This document shows positions 34,647 to 43,854 of a stretch of 64,000 nt of DNA, in pieces (position 1 is the stretch's first letter; every line of letters starts with the position of its first letter). A program made the translations under genes and the position numbers. Source of the stretch: Pseudomonas baltica. Lineage in GTDB: Bacteria > Pseudomonadota > Gammaproteobacteria > Pseudomonadales > Pseudomonadaceae. Location of the stretch: positions 6,077,001-6,141,000 of the forward strand of contig NZ_CP134771.1 of assembly GCF_031880315.1 (NCBI RefSeq), read 5' to 3'. The notes under the pieces were generated by a model, which searched no databases, was not told where the DNA came from, and worked only from the letters and a program-made list of their open reading frames with translations.

Positions 34647-34996
34647 CGGTTTACCTTTTTTGCAGGATCAATGCGGTTGAAATCGATCGACACCGCAGGT
34701 CTCAAGGACAGGATTATTCTTGTCGCGGCGTGGGTGTGTCGATCCGAAAGACGCCGCCCCCATCAGCGGTGGGCGCCCGAGGCAAACTTGTAGCCGAGGC
34801 GGCGTTGTCTTTCAACTGAATATTTTTTCGTGGCGCGCTTGAACTACCATGGCCTACAGTCCGCCAAACAGAAGTACGGCTCGTCTGTCTCGGGCCCGGC
34901 GTTTGGCGTGCGGCGTGCGGCGTGCGACGTATAGTTAAGTTATCGCCACTGGCTGTATGTTCCCGACAATCGCCCCGCGAGGAGAGCCACCCGACG

Positions 34997-35911
34997 ATGT
35001 GGATTGTGCTTGCGCTGTTGGTCGTCCTGCTGATGCTCGGCGGCGCCGCGATTTACCTGCTGCATGCTCGGCGTGTGCCCGTGTCTTTGGGGCAGGGCAC
35101 GCTGGCTCATCGAGAGCTTGGCAGCGCGCCGCTCGCGCGCCATTACGACACCTACGTCCCACGCGAACTGGTCCCGGACGCTCCGCTGGTGATTGCGCTG
35201 CATGGCGAGAGACAAGATCCTGCAGCGATGCGCGGGTTGATCGGCCAGGCGCTGGAGCAGCAGGCGCGCGTATGCGGCTTCGCGGTGGCCTATCCGGCCG
35301 CCCAGCCAGCCGGGTGGGGCAGTGGCAGCCCCGAGGACATAGCGTTTATTCAGGCCATGATCGAGGCAATGGCTGTCGAGCATGCAATCGATGTCGAGCG
35401 GGTCTATGTACTGGGTTATGGCAGCGGCGGCCAGATGGTCTATCGGCTGGCACTGGCAGTGCCACAGCAGCTGGCCGGTGCCGCCGCGATCGCCGCCAGT
35501 TTGCCGATCGGTGACGCCCCCGGGCCGGCAGCGGGCGGCGTGGCAGTGCCGATGCTGATCATCAACGGGACGGCTGACCGGCTCAATCCGTTCGAGGGCG
35601 GCAGCGGAAGCTGGTTCGGCCTGGCCCGGTGCGACGCGGTGCGCTCATCGATGGCGACCGCAGAATTTTTCGCGCAGCGGGCGGGTGCTCGGTTGCAGCA
35701 GGACGACACCGTGTCGGCTCACCAATTGCCGAAACTGGCGCCCATGCGCAGCCTGTGGCGCAATCCCCAAGGCGTCACGGTGGTGTTGTATGCGCTCAAG
35801 GGTGGCGGCCATGTGGTGCATCAACCCTATGTGCGGCAACCTCGCTGGCTGGGCGCGATGAATCCGGGGTTCGATGTGGCGGCCCAGGCCTGTCTGTTCT
35901 GGCAGCTCTAG
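34997..35911 (+). CDS. Membrane-anchored PHB-depolymerase/LpqC-like alpha/beta hydrolase
   Basis: 304-residue protein with an N-terminal membrane anchor (WIVLALLVVLLMLGGAAIYL) and an extracytoplasmic alpha/beta-hydrolase domain of the LpqC/PHB-depolymerase/feruloyl-esterase type (YVPRELVPDAPLVIALHG). The family's nucleophile elbow GLSxGG appears as Gly140-Tyr-Gly-Ser143-Gly-Gly, so glycine stands where the nucleophile is expected and serine is shifted by one. Asp194 (INGTADRLNPF) and His272 (GGGHVVHQP) fit the other triad members. Activity is therefore doubtful. The ATG at 34997 follows GAGGAGA at 11 bases. Confidence 0.75.
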   Translation: MWIVLALLVVLLMLGGAAIYLLHARRVPVSLGQGTLAHRELGSAPLARHYDTYVPRELVPDAPLVIALHGERQDPAAMRGLIGQALEQQARVCGFAVAYPAAQPAGWGSGSPEDIAFIQAMIEAMAVEHAIDVERVYVLGYGSGGQMVYRLALAVPQQLAGAAAIAASLPIGDAPGPAAGGVAVPMLIINGTADRLNPFEGGSGSWFGLARCDAVRSSMATAEFFAQRAGARLQQDDTVSAHQLPKLAPMRSLWRNPQGVTVVLYALKGGGHVVHQPYVRQPRWLGAMNPGFDVAAQACLFWQL

Positions 35912-35928
35912 CGAGCAGGGGTGCGGGT

Positions 35929-36792
35929 TCAGCCGTCTGCGGGTTCGCCGCTGGAGGCACCGGGCCGTTCGCCTTCGAGCAATTGGCGCTTGCGCTCCAC
36001 GCCCCAGCGATAGCCCGAGAGCCCGCCGTCACTGCGTACCACGCGATGGCAGGGGATCGCCACGGCCAGCGTGTTGGCGCCGCAGGCCTGGGCCACTGCG
36101 CGGTAGGCGTGGGGTGCGCCGATCTGCGCGGCAATCTGCGCATAGCTGGCAGTGCTGCCCACCGGGATGGTGCGCAGTGCCTGCCAGACGCGCTCCTGAA
36201 AGGCGGTGCCGCGGATATCCAGCGGCAGGTCGAGGCCCAGCGCCGGGGCCTCGATAAAGCCCACCACCTGTGCGACCAACTGTTCGAAATCGCCGTCGCC
36301 ACCGATGAACTCGGCATTGGCGAATTGCCGTTGGAGCTCTTGCAGCAGTTGATCGGGATCGTCGCCCAACAGGATGGCGCAGATACCCCGGTTGCTTTGC
36401 GCCACCAGAATCGAACCCAGTGAGCATTCACCCACGGCGAAGCGAATGCGGTTGTTGTGGCCGCGGCCGCGAAAGTCTGCGGGCTTCATGCCAAGCAGGC
36501 CGGTGGCGGCCTCGTAGAAGCGACCATTGGAGTTGAAGCCTGCGTCGTAGAAGGCCTCGGTGATCGAGCCGCCCTGAGTCAGCGCCGTGCGCAGCTTGCG
36601 TGCCCGGTGCGCAGCGCCGTAGGCCTTGGGTGTGAGTCCGGTGGCGGCCTTGAACTGGCGATGAAAGTGGAACGCACTGAGCCCCACGGCGTCCGCCACC
36701 TCGTTGAGGCTCGGCAGGGTGTCGGCCTGTTCGATCAGTTGGCAGGCGCGGGTGATGCGCTCGGCATTCGGGGTGGTGGATGCGGGTTTCAT
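35929..36792 (-). CDS. Ada-like AraC/methylguanine-DNA methyltransferase fusion
   Basis: 287-residue protein. Residues about 10-110 are an AraC-type double helix-turn-helix (SLNEVADAVGLSAFHFHRQF, TPKAYGAAHRARKLRTALTQ), and 120-275 an O6-methylguanine-DNA methyltransferase with the acceptor cysteine in AVAIPCHRVVRSDGGLSGYR and GTAFQERVWQALRTIPVGST. It resembles Ada without the N-terminal Zn-cysteine domain that senses methylphosphotriesters. It can repair O6-methylguanine and bind DNA, but its activation signal must differ from E. coli Ada. Single gene. Confidence 0.9.
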   Translation of the reverse strand: MKPASTTPNAERITRACQLIEQADTLPSLNEVADAVGLSAFHFHRQFKAATGLTPKAYGAAHRARKLRTALTQGGSITEAFYDAGFNSNGRFYEAATGLLGMKPADFRGRGHNNRIRFAVGECSLGSILVAQSNRGICAILLGDDPDQLLQELQRQFANAEFIGGDGDFEQLVAQVVGFIEAPALGLDLPLDIRGTAFQERVWQALRTIPVGSTASYAQIAAQIGAPHAYRAVAQACGANTLAVAIPCHRVVRSDGGLSGYRWGVERKRQLLEGERPGASSGEPADG

Positions 36793-36868
36793 ATCGGACT
36801 CGACGTTCAGGCGATGAGCTCACTATAAAGCCCTGCAAGATCGATAAAACTCCGAGTCTTGCTCTTGG

Positions 36869-36961
36869 CCCTGTAGCGAGGGTCTCGCACTAGGAAGGGA
36901 CGGGTCAGCCTCCATGGTGGTTGTCTGGAAATCTGTCCAGAGTAAGCCCCTTCGCTACAGG
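36869..36961. repeat. 93-bp REPIN (CTGTAGCGAGG family)
   Basis: CCTGTAGCGAGG and CTTCGCTACAGG are inverted ends of a 93-bp palindromic element between the Ada-like and pagL genes. It is the same length and has the same ends as the element at 26476-26568. Confidence 0.75.
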
Positions 36962-36977
36962 CAATCGGTAGGGAAAA

Positions 36978-37508
36978 TCAGAAGTTCATGCTGTAGAACA
37001 GCGAGTACGACTCGATCCCCTCGTTAGGCTCGCTGAGCCCGGCGTTGGAATAGTGAATGACGCGCACACCGAAGCGGTGCACCTGGGCGATCTTCAGGCC
37101 CACCCCCAGGCGGTCCTCGAAGTTGAATGAGGAGCCCAGATCGCGACTGCCCACATGGGTGCCGCTGAAACCGGCGATGCCGACGCCGGCTTCGAGGTAG
37201 GGCACCACAGTGCCACCGCCAAACTCATAGACGAACACCGGTGCAAAAGAAATCGACTGCCGCGCGCTGGTGTGTTCACCCGCTTCCCAGTAGGTGAAGC
37301 CCAGGTCCCAGTAACCGGTGAGGTGGCCCACCGAGGACTGCAGCCAGGTCTTGTCCCAATCCAGCCCCAGGCCGACTCGGTAGGTCATGTCGCTCTGACC
37401 GGTCATGCCGACTGCGCCGCTGATCGTGGCTGCCTGGGCGCTGCCGGCCATGGCAGCTACCAGACACCCCATCGCACATTTGATTGCGAGACTACGCTTC
37501 AACCCCAT
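36978..37508 (-). CDS. pagL: Lipid A 3-O-deacylase
   Basis: 176-residue outer-membrane beta-barrel enzyme that removes the 3-O-acyl chain from lipid A. Signal peptide MKRSLAIKC-type to about residue 26 (ends AGSAQA), then alternating amphipathic strands. The catalytic His and Ser sit two apart in VIHYSNAGLSEPNEGIESYS, and a Glu follows twelve residues after the Ser, exactly the PagL triad spacing (His126/Ser128/Glu140 in mature P. aeruginosa PagL). It ends with an aromatic C-terminal strand (LFYSMNF) recognised by the BAM machinery. A 17-bp palindromic site lies about 150 bp upstream. Confidence 0.92.
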   Translation of the reverse strand: MGLKRSLAIKCAMGCLVAAMAGSAQAATISGAVGMTGQSDMTYRVGLGLDWDKTWLQSSVGHLTGYWDLGFTYWEAGEHTSARQSISFAPVFVYEFGGGTVVPYLEAGVGIAGFSGTHVGSRDLGSSFNFEDRLGVGLKIAQVHRFGVRVIHYSNAGLSEPNEGIESYSLFYSMNF

Positions 37509-37656
37509 TTTTCAAGCTCCATCTGGTTTGTTTTTTTATGACGTACTGTCCAGGTTTCACCGTCGCTTGCACAACGCCTTGATAGAGGCCTCCAAAGGCG
37601 GCCCTCCAGGCTTTTGTAACATCAACTTTACAAGCCAGTGTTCGCTAATGACCTTA

Positions 37657-37673
37657 GGTCATTGCGTAAAGTT
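37657..37673. promoter_or_regulatory. Palindrome upstream of pagL
   Basis: AATGACC-TTA-GGTCATT is a perfect 7-bp-arm inverted repeat in the 237-bp gap between the acetyltransferase gene and pagL, both on the minus strand. It may be an operator for pagL; no cognate regulator is known to me. Confidence 0.35.
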
Positions 37674-37745
37674 CTACAGGTTCATTACGCTTTTTTCACC
37701 GATTTTTCAGATGCCATTCACGTCTGTCCTTTGGCATGTATGCCG

Positions 37746-38333
37746 CTAGCCACGGGGTGTGCGTCGCGGTCTGGAAACGACCGATTCGATATTTTTGCGC
37801 CCGATCAGCAGCTTAGGCGAGGAGGTGGGCGCCAAGTCGGGTTCTGCGGTCAGCCATTTGTACATCACCAGGCAATCCACTAACCCGTGTAGAGCGTGGC
37901 GATAGGCTTTGGGCAAGCGTCCGACCACCTCGAACCCGAGTTTCTGCCACAAGGCTACTGCCACTTCGTTGCTGGCGACCACCGAGTTGAACTGCATGGC
38001 CAAAAATCCGTTATCGCGCGCCAGCTGCTGGGAGTGCTCGCACATCAGCCGTGCTACGCCTTTGCCACGCGCCGCCTCGGTGACCATGTAGCCGCAGTTG
38101 CTGACATGGCTGCCGGGCCCGGCGGCATTGGCCTTGAGGTAGTAACTGCCGAGCAACTGGCCATCTGCCTCGGCCACCAGAGCGTGCAAGGGCAGTTCAA
38201 GCCACAGATAGCGGGCTTGCTCGAAGGTCAGGGCCGGGTCGTAGGCATAGGTTTGCCGGGCCTCGGCGACGGCCTGGAAGGTCGGCCAGAAGCGCTCGAA
38301 ATCGGCGGCGGTCATGGGGCGGATGTCGATCAT
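37746..38333 (-). CDS. GNAT-family N-acetyltransferase
   Basis: 195-residue acetyl-CoA-dependent transferase. IRPMTAADFERFWPTFQAVA at the N-terminus, the acetyl-CoA loop VTEAARGKGVARLMCEHSQQ, and VVASNEVAVALWQKLGFEVV are standard GNAT motifs. The C-terminus carries a Lys/Arg-rich tail of about 25 residues. The ATG at 38333 follows GAGGA at four bases and is preferred over one six codons upstream. Substrate unknown. Divergent from sotB. Confidence 0.85.
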   Translation of the reverse strand: MIDIRPMTAADFERFWPTFQAVAEARQTYAYDPALTFEQARYLWLELPLHALVAEADGQLLGSYYLKANAAGPGSHVSNCGYMVTEAARGKGVARLMCEHSQQLARDNGFLAMQFNSVVASNEVAVALWQKLGFEVVGRLPKAYRHALHGLVDCLVMYKWLTAEPDLAPTSSPKLLIGRKNIESVVSRPRRTPRG

Positions 38334-38430
38334 AAAGTCCTCGGAGGGCAAGCTGCGCAGCAGTCTAGCAGCCTGTCCTGGCTATTGCCTGGGGTGGCGC
38401 GGCAGCAACACATGCGGCAACCTGTCGCAA

Positions 38431-38448
38431 CCGTTTGGCGCCAAACGG
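38431..38448. promoter_or_regulatory. 18-bp perfect palindrome upstream of sotB
   Basis: CCGTTTGGCGCCAAACGG is a perfect 18-bp palindrome in the 362-bp divergent region between the acetyltransferase (minus) and the sugar efflux gene (plus). It is followed by a GC-flanked TAGAAT, a possible -10 element. A dimeric repressor site is the simplest reading; the factor is unknown. The rest of this region holds no gene I can support. Confidence 0.5.
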
Positions 38449-38695
38449 CCGGTCCTTAGCCAGGGGATTATTGTCCCGTGCACGGCACCGGCGTAGAATG
38501 CGCCGCATCTGGCCGTACCTCTCGTACCGAAAAACCATACCGATAAAAATTCTGCTCATTGCTGCTTCGTTCAAGGGATTCCCTTCGAGCGGGGTTTTCG
38601 TGCGTGGATTTTCTGTAGGGGCGGGTTTACCGGTTCTTGCGTGCAGCTCACGGCCGTTGCGGGCGCAAGGCACCATGAGGTTTGACGGACACTCG

Positions 38696-39892
38696 ATGAA
38701 TACATCCACGAGCACTCAGGCTGGCAGCTGGTTGAGCGTTATCGCTCTGGCTCTTGCCGCCTTCATCTTCAATACCACCGAATTCGTGCCGGTCGGCCTG
38801 TTGAGCGCGATCGGCCACAGCTTTTCGATGACCACTGCCCAGGTCGGGCTGATGCTCACTGTGTATGCGTGGGTGGTGACCTTGCTGTCGCTGCCGATGA
38901 TGCTGCTGACCCGCAATATCGAACGGCGCACCTTGCTGGTAGCCGTGTTCGTGGTGTTTATCGCCAGCCACATTCTGTCCGGCATGGCTAACAGCTTTGC
39001 TGTGTTGCTGATCAGCCGCATCGGTATCGCCGTTGCCCACGCGGTGTTCTGGTCGATCACCGCGTCGCTGGCGGTGCGTGTAGCGCCGGCGGGCAAACAA
39101 GTGCAGGCGCTGGGGCTGCTGGCCACCGGCACGTCGCTGGCAATGGTGCTGGGCATCCCGATCGGGCGTATCGTCGGTGAAGCGCTGGGCTGGCGTACGA
39201 CCTTCCTGGCGATCGCCGGGGTGGCGGCGCTGACCGTGCTGTGGCTGGCCAAGACGCTGCCGTTGCTGCCGAGCCAGAACTCGGGTTCGCTGCGCAGCTT
39301 GCCGATTCTGTTCAAGCGCCCGGCGCTGGTGTCGCTGTATGTGCTGACGGCGTTGGTGGTCACCGCGCACTTTACGGCCTACAGCTATATCGAACCCTTC
39401 GCGCAAGGGGTGGCGCGCTTGAGCGGCGACATGACCACCGTGCTGTTGCTGTTGTTCGGCGGCGCCGGAGTCATCGGTTCGCTGTTGTTCAGCCTGTACA
39501 GCAGCCGCTTCCCGCGGGGATTCCTGATCGCGTCGGTGGCGGTGCTGGGGCTGTGCCTGATGTTGCTGTTGCCGTTCTCTCTGAACGCTTCGCACCTGGG
39601 CGCCTTGAGTGTGATCTGGGGCGCGGCGATCATGTGCTTCGGCCTGGTGATGCAGTCCAAGGTCATCAGCCTGGCGCCAGATGCCACCGACGTGGCCATG
39701 GCCTTGCATTCCGGGATCTACAACATCGGTATCGGCGGCGGGGCGCTGCTGGGCAGCGTGGTGATGAGTCAGTTGGGCACATCGAACATCGGGCTGGTGG
39801 GCGGCATGCTGGCGGTCAGTGGCTTGTTGGTGTGCTGCTTCACGACCTATCGGTTCGCCAAGCCAGAAAATTCAGATGCTCTGGAAGATTGA
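38696..39892 (+). CDS. sotB: Sugar efflux transporter SotB-like (MFS)
   Basis: 398-residue inner-membrane exporter closely similar to E. coli SotB (YdeA), which expels arabinose and other sugars. Shared stretches include [57 protein letters not shown] and [20 protein letters not shown]. The ATG at 38696 gives the same N-terminal length as E. coli SotB (19 residues to the first shared block). ATG 38675 has a somewhat better Shine-Dalgarno and is the alternative. It has a long upstream region with an 18-bp palindrome. Confidence 0.9.
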   Translation: MNTSTSTQAGSWLSVIALALAAFIFNTTEFVPVGLLSAIGHSFSMTTAQVGLMLTVYAWVVTLLSLPMMLLTRNIERRTLLVAVFVVFIASHILSGMANSFAVLLISRIGIAVAHAVFWSITASLAVRVAPAGKQVQALGLLATGTSLAMVLGIPIGRIVGEALGWRTTFLAIAGVAALTVLWLAKTLPLLPSQNSGSLRSLPILFKRPALVSLYVLTALVVTAHFTAYSYIEPFAQGVARLSGDMTTVLLLLFGGAGVIGSLLFSLYSSRFPRGFLIASVAVLGLCLMLLLPFSLNASHLGALSVIWGAAIMCFGLVMQSKVISLAPDATDVAMALHSGIYNIGIGGGALLGSVVMSQLGTSNIGLVGGMLAVSGLLVCCFTTYRFAKPENSDALED

Positions 39893-39926
39893 ACTGACAC
39901 ACTGAACGCTTGCAGCTTGCAGCTGT

Positions 39927-39949
39927 GGGAGCGGGTGGAGCCCGCTCCC
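39927..39949. terminator. REP-type hairpin between convergent genes
   Basis: GGGAGCGGG and CCCGCTCCC form a perfect 9-bp GC stem with a TGGAG loop, between the convergent sotB and ppnN genes (63-bp gap). It may terminate in both directions. The sequence is a single REP half rather than a classical U-tract terminator. Confidence 0.5.
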
Positions 39950-39955
39950 CCAAGG

Positions 39956-41329
39956 TCAGGTCACTACGCGGTAGCACGGCTCGTACGCCGCGCCACCAGG
40001 CAGCTTCATCCGGTGTTGCGCCACGAACGCCTGCAGCAGTTTGTCCAGCGGCTGCATGATCGAGGCATCGCCGTGGATCTCGTAGGGGCCATGCTCCTCG
40101 ATCAGGCGAATGCCCTTGTCCTTGACGTTGCCGGCCACGATCCCGGAAAACGCCCGGCGCAGGTTGGCGGCAAGTTCATGGGCCGGCAGGTCCTTGCGCA
40201 ATTGCAGGCTGGCCATGTTGGCGTGGGTCGGATCGAACGGCCGCTGGAAGCTCTCCTCGATGCGCAACAGCCAGTTGAAATGGAAGGCGTCGTTGCGCTC
40301 GCGGCGGAACAGCCGCACATCCTTCAGGCCCGAGGCCATCTGCCGCGCGACTTCGACCGGATCGTCAATGATGATCTGGTAATGCTTGTGCGCCGCTTCA
40401 CCCAGGGTAGCGCCGACGAAGGCGTGCAGTTGCTCGAGATACGGCGCCGCGCTTTTGGGCCCGGTGAGGATGACCGGGAAGGGCAGGTCGTGGTTGTCCG
40501 GGTGCATGAGGATGCCCAGCAGGTAGAGAAATTCCTCCGCCGTACCGGCGCCGCCCGGGAAGATGATGATGCCGTGGCCGACGCGCACGAAGGCTTCGAG
40601 GCGTTTTTCGATGTCCGGCAGGATCACCAGTTCGTTGACGATCGGGTTGGGCGCTTCGGCGGCGATGATGCCGGGTTCGGTCAGCCCCAGATAGCGGCCG
40701 CCTTCCAGGCGCTGCTTGGCATGGGCGATGGTGGCGCCCTTCATCGGGCCTTTCATCACGCCAGGGCCGCAGCCAGTGCAGATGTCGAGCTTGCGCAGGC
40801 CCAGCTCGTGACCGACGCGCTTGGTGTATTTGTACTCGTCCGAGTTGATCGAGTGACCGCCCCAGCACACCACCATCTTGGGCTCGACGCCGGCGCGCAG
40901 GGTGCGAGCGTTGCGCAGCAAATGGAAGACGTAGTCGGTGATGCCCTGGGAGTTGCTGAGGTCGATGCGTTGGCTTTCGAGCTCGCTTTCGGTGTAGACG
41001 ATGTCGCGCAGGGCACTGAAGAGCATTTCACGGGTGCTGGCGATCATTTCGCCATCGACGAAAGCGTCGGCGGGCGCGTTCAGCAGTTCGAGGCGTACGC
41101 CGCGGTCCTGCTGGTGAATGCGGACTTCGAAGTTCTTGTAGGCTTCGAGGATGGTCTTGGCGTTGTCGACATGGGCGCCGGTATTGAGGATGGCCAGGGC
41201 GCACTGGCGAAAAAGGGTGTAGGTGCTGCCCGAACCGGCAGCGCTGAGCTGCTGCACTTCGCGTTGGGACAGGGTCTCCAGGCTGCCCTTGGGGCTGACC
41301 GAGGCATTGATGACGTGTCTTTGAGCCAT
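39956..41329 (-). CDS. ppnN: Pyrimidine/purine nucleotide 5'-monophosphate nucleosidase PpnN
   Basis: 457-residue LOG-family enzyme that cleaves nucleoside monophosphates to base and ribose 5-phosphate; the E. coli protein (YgdH) is regulated by (p)ppGpp. The central LOG motif is FPGGAGTAEEFLYLLGIL, with nucleotide-binding blocks WGGHSINSDEYKYTKRVG and CTGCGPGVMKGPMKGATIAH, flanked by the N- and C-terminal domains typical of PpnN and absent from short LOG proteins. AAGGA precedes the ATG at 41329 by about nine bases. Single gene, convergent with sotB. Confidence 0.92.
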   Translation of the reverse strand: MAQRHVINASVSPKGSLETLSQREVQQLSAAGSGSTYTLFRQCALAILNTGAHVDNAKTILEAYKNFEVRIHQQDRGVRLELLNAPADAFVDGEMIASTREMLFSALRDIVYTESELESQRIDLSNSQGITDYVFHLLRNARTLRAGVEPKMVVCWGGHSINSDEYKYTKRVGHELGLRKLDICTGCGPGVMKGPMKGATIAHAKQRLEGGRYLGLTEPGIIAAEAPNPIVNELVILPDIEKRLEAFVRVGHGIIIFPGGAGTAEEFLYLLGILMHPDNHDLPFPVILTGPKSAAPYLEQLHAFVGATLGEAAHKHYQIIIDDPVEVARQMASGLKDVRLFRRERNDAFHFNWLLRIEESFQRPFDPTHANMASLQLRKDLPAHELAANLRRAFSGIVAGNVKDKGIRLIEEHGPYEIHGDASIMQPLDKLLQAFVAQHRMKLPGGAAYEPCYRVVT

Positions 41330-41570
41330 ACTCTGATTCCTTGAATCGACAGCTGCAGGCCACTGCGGCCCGCAAGCATCAGGCGGTGTTGCGGTTGGGC
41401 GCGACGCGAGCATTTCCTTATGGGTAATAAGCGGTTAGCGATTTATTTGACCCTAGCATAACCAAAACGTCAGAGCAGCTGTCGAGGAAAATTGGCGGGC
41501 AGGTTTCATCTCTTGAATTAGCGGTGATGCGGCTGGCCCGCGAAGGGCCCCTCCCGGCCGATACACAGCA

Positions 41571-42512
41571 TCAACCCCCAAACTGCCCATACTCGGCGCG
41601 CTTGCGGCCATTGTGCTTGGCCAGATACAGCAACTCGTCGACCTTCTCGACAAAACTCAGCGCGTGGGCCTGCTGCCCCGGGATCATGGTCCCCACCCCG
41701 AGGCTGACCGTCAGCCAGGTCGATACCTGCGAGCGCTCGTGGGGGATCTGCGCCTGGCGAATCAACTGCTGGCACTTGTTGGCCACTTCGCGGGCCGAGG
41801 CGGCATCGGTCTCGGGCAGTACCCAGATGAACTCCTCACCGCCCATGCGGGCGATGAAATCCAGCGGTCGATTGGCCGCCAGGCTGAGGCTCTGGGCGAC
41901 GCGCTTGAGGCATTCGTCACCCTTCATGTGGCCGTAGCAATCGTTGTACTGCTTGAAGTAATCGATGTCCGCGAGAATCAGCGAAATCGGCTTCTGGCTG
42001 CGTTGCGCCTGTGCCCATTCGCGCTCCAGCACCTTGTCGAGCATGCGCCGGTTGGCGATGCCGGTCAGACCATCGCTGAAGGAGAACTCCTCCAGTTGTT
42101 TTTGCAGCTGGAGCAGATGCTCCTCGGTGGCCTTGCGCTCGCTGATATCGAACATGAAACCCACCAACGCCTCGACCTTGCCGTCCTTGCGGATCACGTG
42201 GACCACGTCGCGGATCCAGACATACCCGCCGTCCTTGGTCAGCGCTCGATAGTCGGCCTCATGATCGACGCCGGCCTGGGACTGCGTCACGCAGAACTCC
42301 ACCACATAATCGCGATCATCCGGGTGCATGCGCTCGACCCAGTCGTTGATGCCCACCCAGCTTTGTGGCGTCCAGCCCAGCAGCGCCTCGATCTGCGGGC
42401 CGACGTAGGTAAAGGTCATGGTGTCCCAGTCGATGCGCCAGGGAATGGCCTTGGTGGATTCGAGCAGGGTCTTGTAGACGTCGCTTTCAGGTTCGAGAGG
42501 GAAGTTGGGCAT
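41571..42512 (-). CDS. PAS-GGDEF diguanylate cyclase
   Basis: 313-residue cytosolic protein. A PAS domain (about 10-130; IPWRIDWDTMTFTYVGPQIE, WIRDVVHVIRKDGKVEALVG) connects through a coiled-coil to a GGDEF domain (145-310; FSDGLTGIANRRMLDKVL, ADIDYFKQYNDCYGH). The active site is GGEEF (ARMGGEEFIWVLPET), competent in most cyclases, with an RxxD inhibitory site (RPLD) five residues earlier. So it should make c-di-GMP under PAS control with product inhibition. The ATG at 42512 is used. Single gene. Confidence 0.9.
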   Translation of the reverse strand: MPNFPLEPESDVYKTLLESTKAIPWRIDWDTMTFTYVGPQIEALLGWTPQSWVGINDWVERMHPDDRDYVVEFCVTQSQAGVDHEADYRALTKDGGYVWIRDVVHVIRKDGKVEALVGFMFDISERKATEEHLLQLQKQLEEFSFSDGLTGIANRRMLDKVLEREWAQAQRSQKPISLILADIDYFKQYNDCYGHMKGDECLKRVAQSLSLAANRPLDFIARMGGEEFIWVLPETDAASAREVANKCQQLIRQAQIPHERSQVSTWLTVSLGVGTMIPGQQAHALSFVEKVDELLYLAKHNGRKRAEYGQFGG

Positions 42513-42753
42513 GGGGAGGCTTCGAATAAAGAGATGGGCGGTGCTCGATAGCATGTTGCCACTAGCGCGGATTTGCGCAAGGCCCGTGCGTGGCAACGGA
42601 CGAACGGCCAGGCGCGCAGCTCGCGCCGATGAAAGTTGCTCATGTGGCGACGCACCTGCTGAAACCGGCGTCCGAATGCAGTATTGTTACAGCCATTGTC
42701 AATAATCAGCGGCCTGAAAGGTTCAGGCGGTCGTTCAAAGCGTAGAGGGTGTC

Positions 42754-43773
42754 ATGGGTCACGAAAGCCTTAACTGGGACAAACTGGGGTTCGATTACAT
42801 CAAGACCGATTTGCGCTATTTGTCTAACTGGAAGGACGGTGACTGGCAGCCAGGCACCCTGACCGAAGACAATGTGCTGCACATCAGCGAAGGTTCCACC
42901 GCCCTGCATTACGGCCAGCAGTGCTTTGAAGGCCTCAAGGCCTATCGCTGCAAGGACGGTTCGATCAACCTGTTCCGCCCGGATCAGAACGCCTTGCGCA
43001 TGGCGCGCAGCTGCCATCGCACGTTGATGCCGCACGTGCCGACCGAGATGTTCATCGATGCCTGCAAGCAGGTGGTCAAGGCCAACGAACGCTTCATCCC
43101 GCCCTATGGCAGCGGTGGCGCCCTGTACCTGCGCCCGTTCGTGATCGGCGTGGGCGACAACATCGGCGTGCGTACCGCCCCTGAATTCATCTTCTCGGTG
43201 TTCTGCATCCCGGTCGGTCCTTACTTCAAGGGCGGCATGAAGCCGCACAACTTCCAGATCTCCAGCTACGACCGTGCAGCCCCCAACGGCACCGGTGCCG
43301 CCAAGGTAGGTGGCAACTACGCCGCCAGCCTGCAACCGGGTGCGGCTGCCAAGAGCGCCGGCTTTGCCGATTGCATCTACCTCGATCCGCAAACCCACAC
43401 CAAGATCGAAGAGGTCGGTTCGGCCAACTTCTTCGGCATCACCGCCAACAACGAGTTCGTCACGCCGAAATCGCCGTCGGTGTTGCCGGGCATCACCCGC
43501 CTGTCGCTGATCGAGCTGGCGCAAACGCGCCTGGGCCTGACCGTGATCGAAGGGGACGTGTTCATCGACAAGATCGACCAGTTCGTCGAAGCTGGCGCGT
43601 GCGGCACCGCCGCGGTGATCTCGCCGATCGGCGGCATCGAATACGACGGCAAGATGCACGTGTTCTACAGCGAGACCGAAGTCGGCCCGGTGACCCAGCG
43701 TCTGTACAACGAGCTGACCGGCGTGCAGGCCGGTGACATCGAAGGCCCGGCGGGCTGGATCGTCAAGGTGTAA
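42754..43773 (+). CDS. ilvE: Branched-chain amino-acid aminotransferase
   Basis: 339-residue fold-type IV PLP enzyme that interconverts valine, leucine and isoleucine with their 2-oxo acids. The PLP lysine is in GTGAAKVGGNYAASLQPGAA, and LHYGQQCFEGLKAYRCKDGS, EEVGSANFFGI and ISPIGGIEYDG are typical of the longer, eukaryote-like bacterial IlvE group. It is followed by a strong intrinsic terminator, so it is a complete single-gene transcript. No ilv or leu genes adjoin it. Confidence 0.93.
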   Translation: MGHESLNWDKLGFDYIKTDLRYLSNWKDGDWQPGTLTEDNVLHISEGSTALHYGQQCFEGLKAYRCKDGSINLFRPDQNALRMARSCHRTLMPHVPTEMFIDACKQVVKANERFIPPYGSGGALYLRPFVIGVGDNIGVRTAPEFIFSVFCIPVGPYFKGGMKPHNFQISSYDRAAPNGTGAAKVGGNYAASLQPGAAAKSAGFADCIYLDPQTHTKIEEVGSANFFGITANNEFVTPKSPSVLPGITRLSLIELAQTRLGLTVIEGDVFIDKIDQFVEAGACGTAAVISPIGGIEYDGKMHVFYSETEVGPVTQRLYNELTGVQAGDIEGPAGWIVKV

Positions 43774-43794
43774 GACCCAACTGCAGGACGACGA

Positions 43795-43829
43795 CCCATC
43801 CACGGCGCACGCGGTGGATGGGTTTTTTT
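43795..43829 (+). terminator. Intrinsic terminator of ilvE
   Basis: CCCATCCAC (43795-43803) pairs with GTGGATGGG (43814-43822) in a perfect 9-bp stem, followed directly by TTTTTTTA. It starts 22 bp after the ilvE stop codon: a textbook rho-independent terminator. Confidence 0.92.
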
Positions 43830-43854
43830 ATGGCAGGCTCGTTATCGCGCCGGT

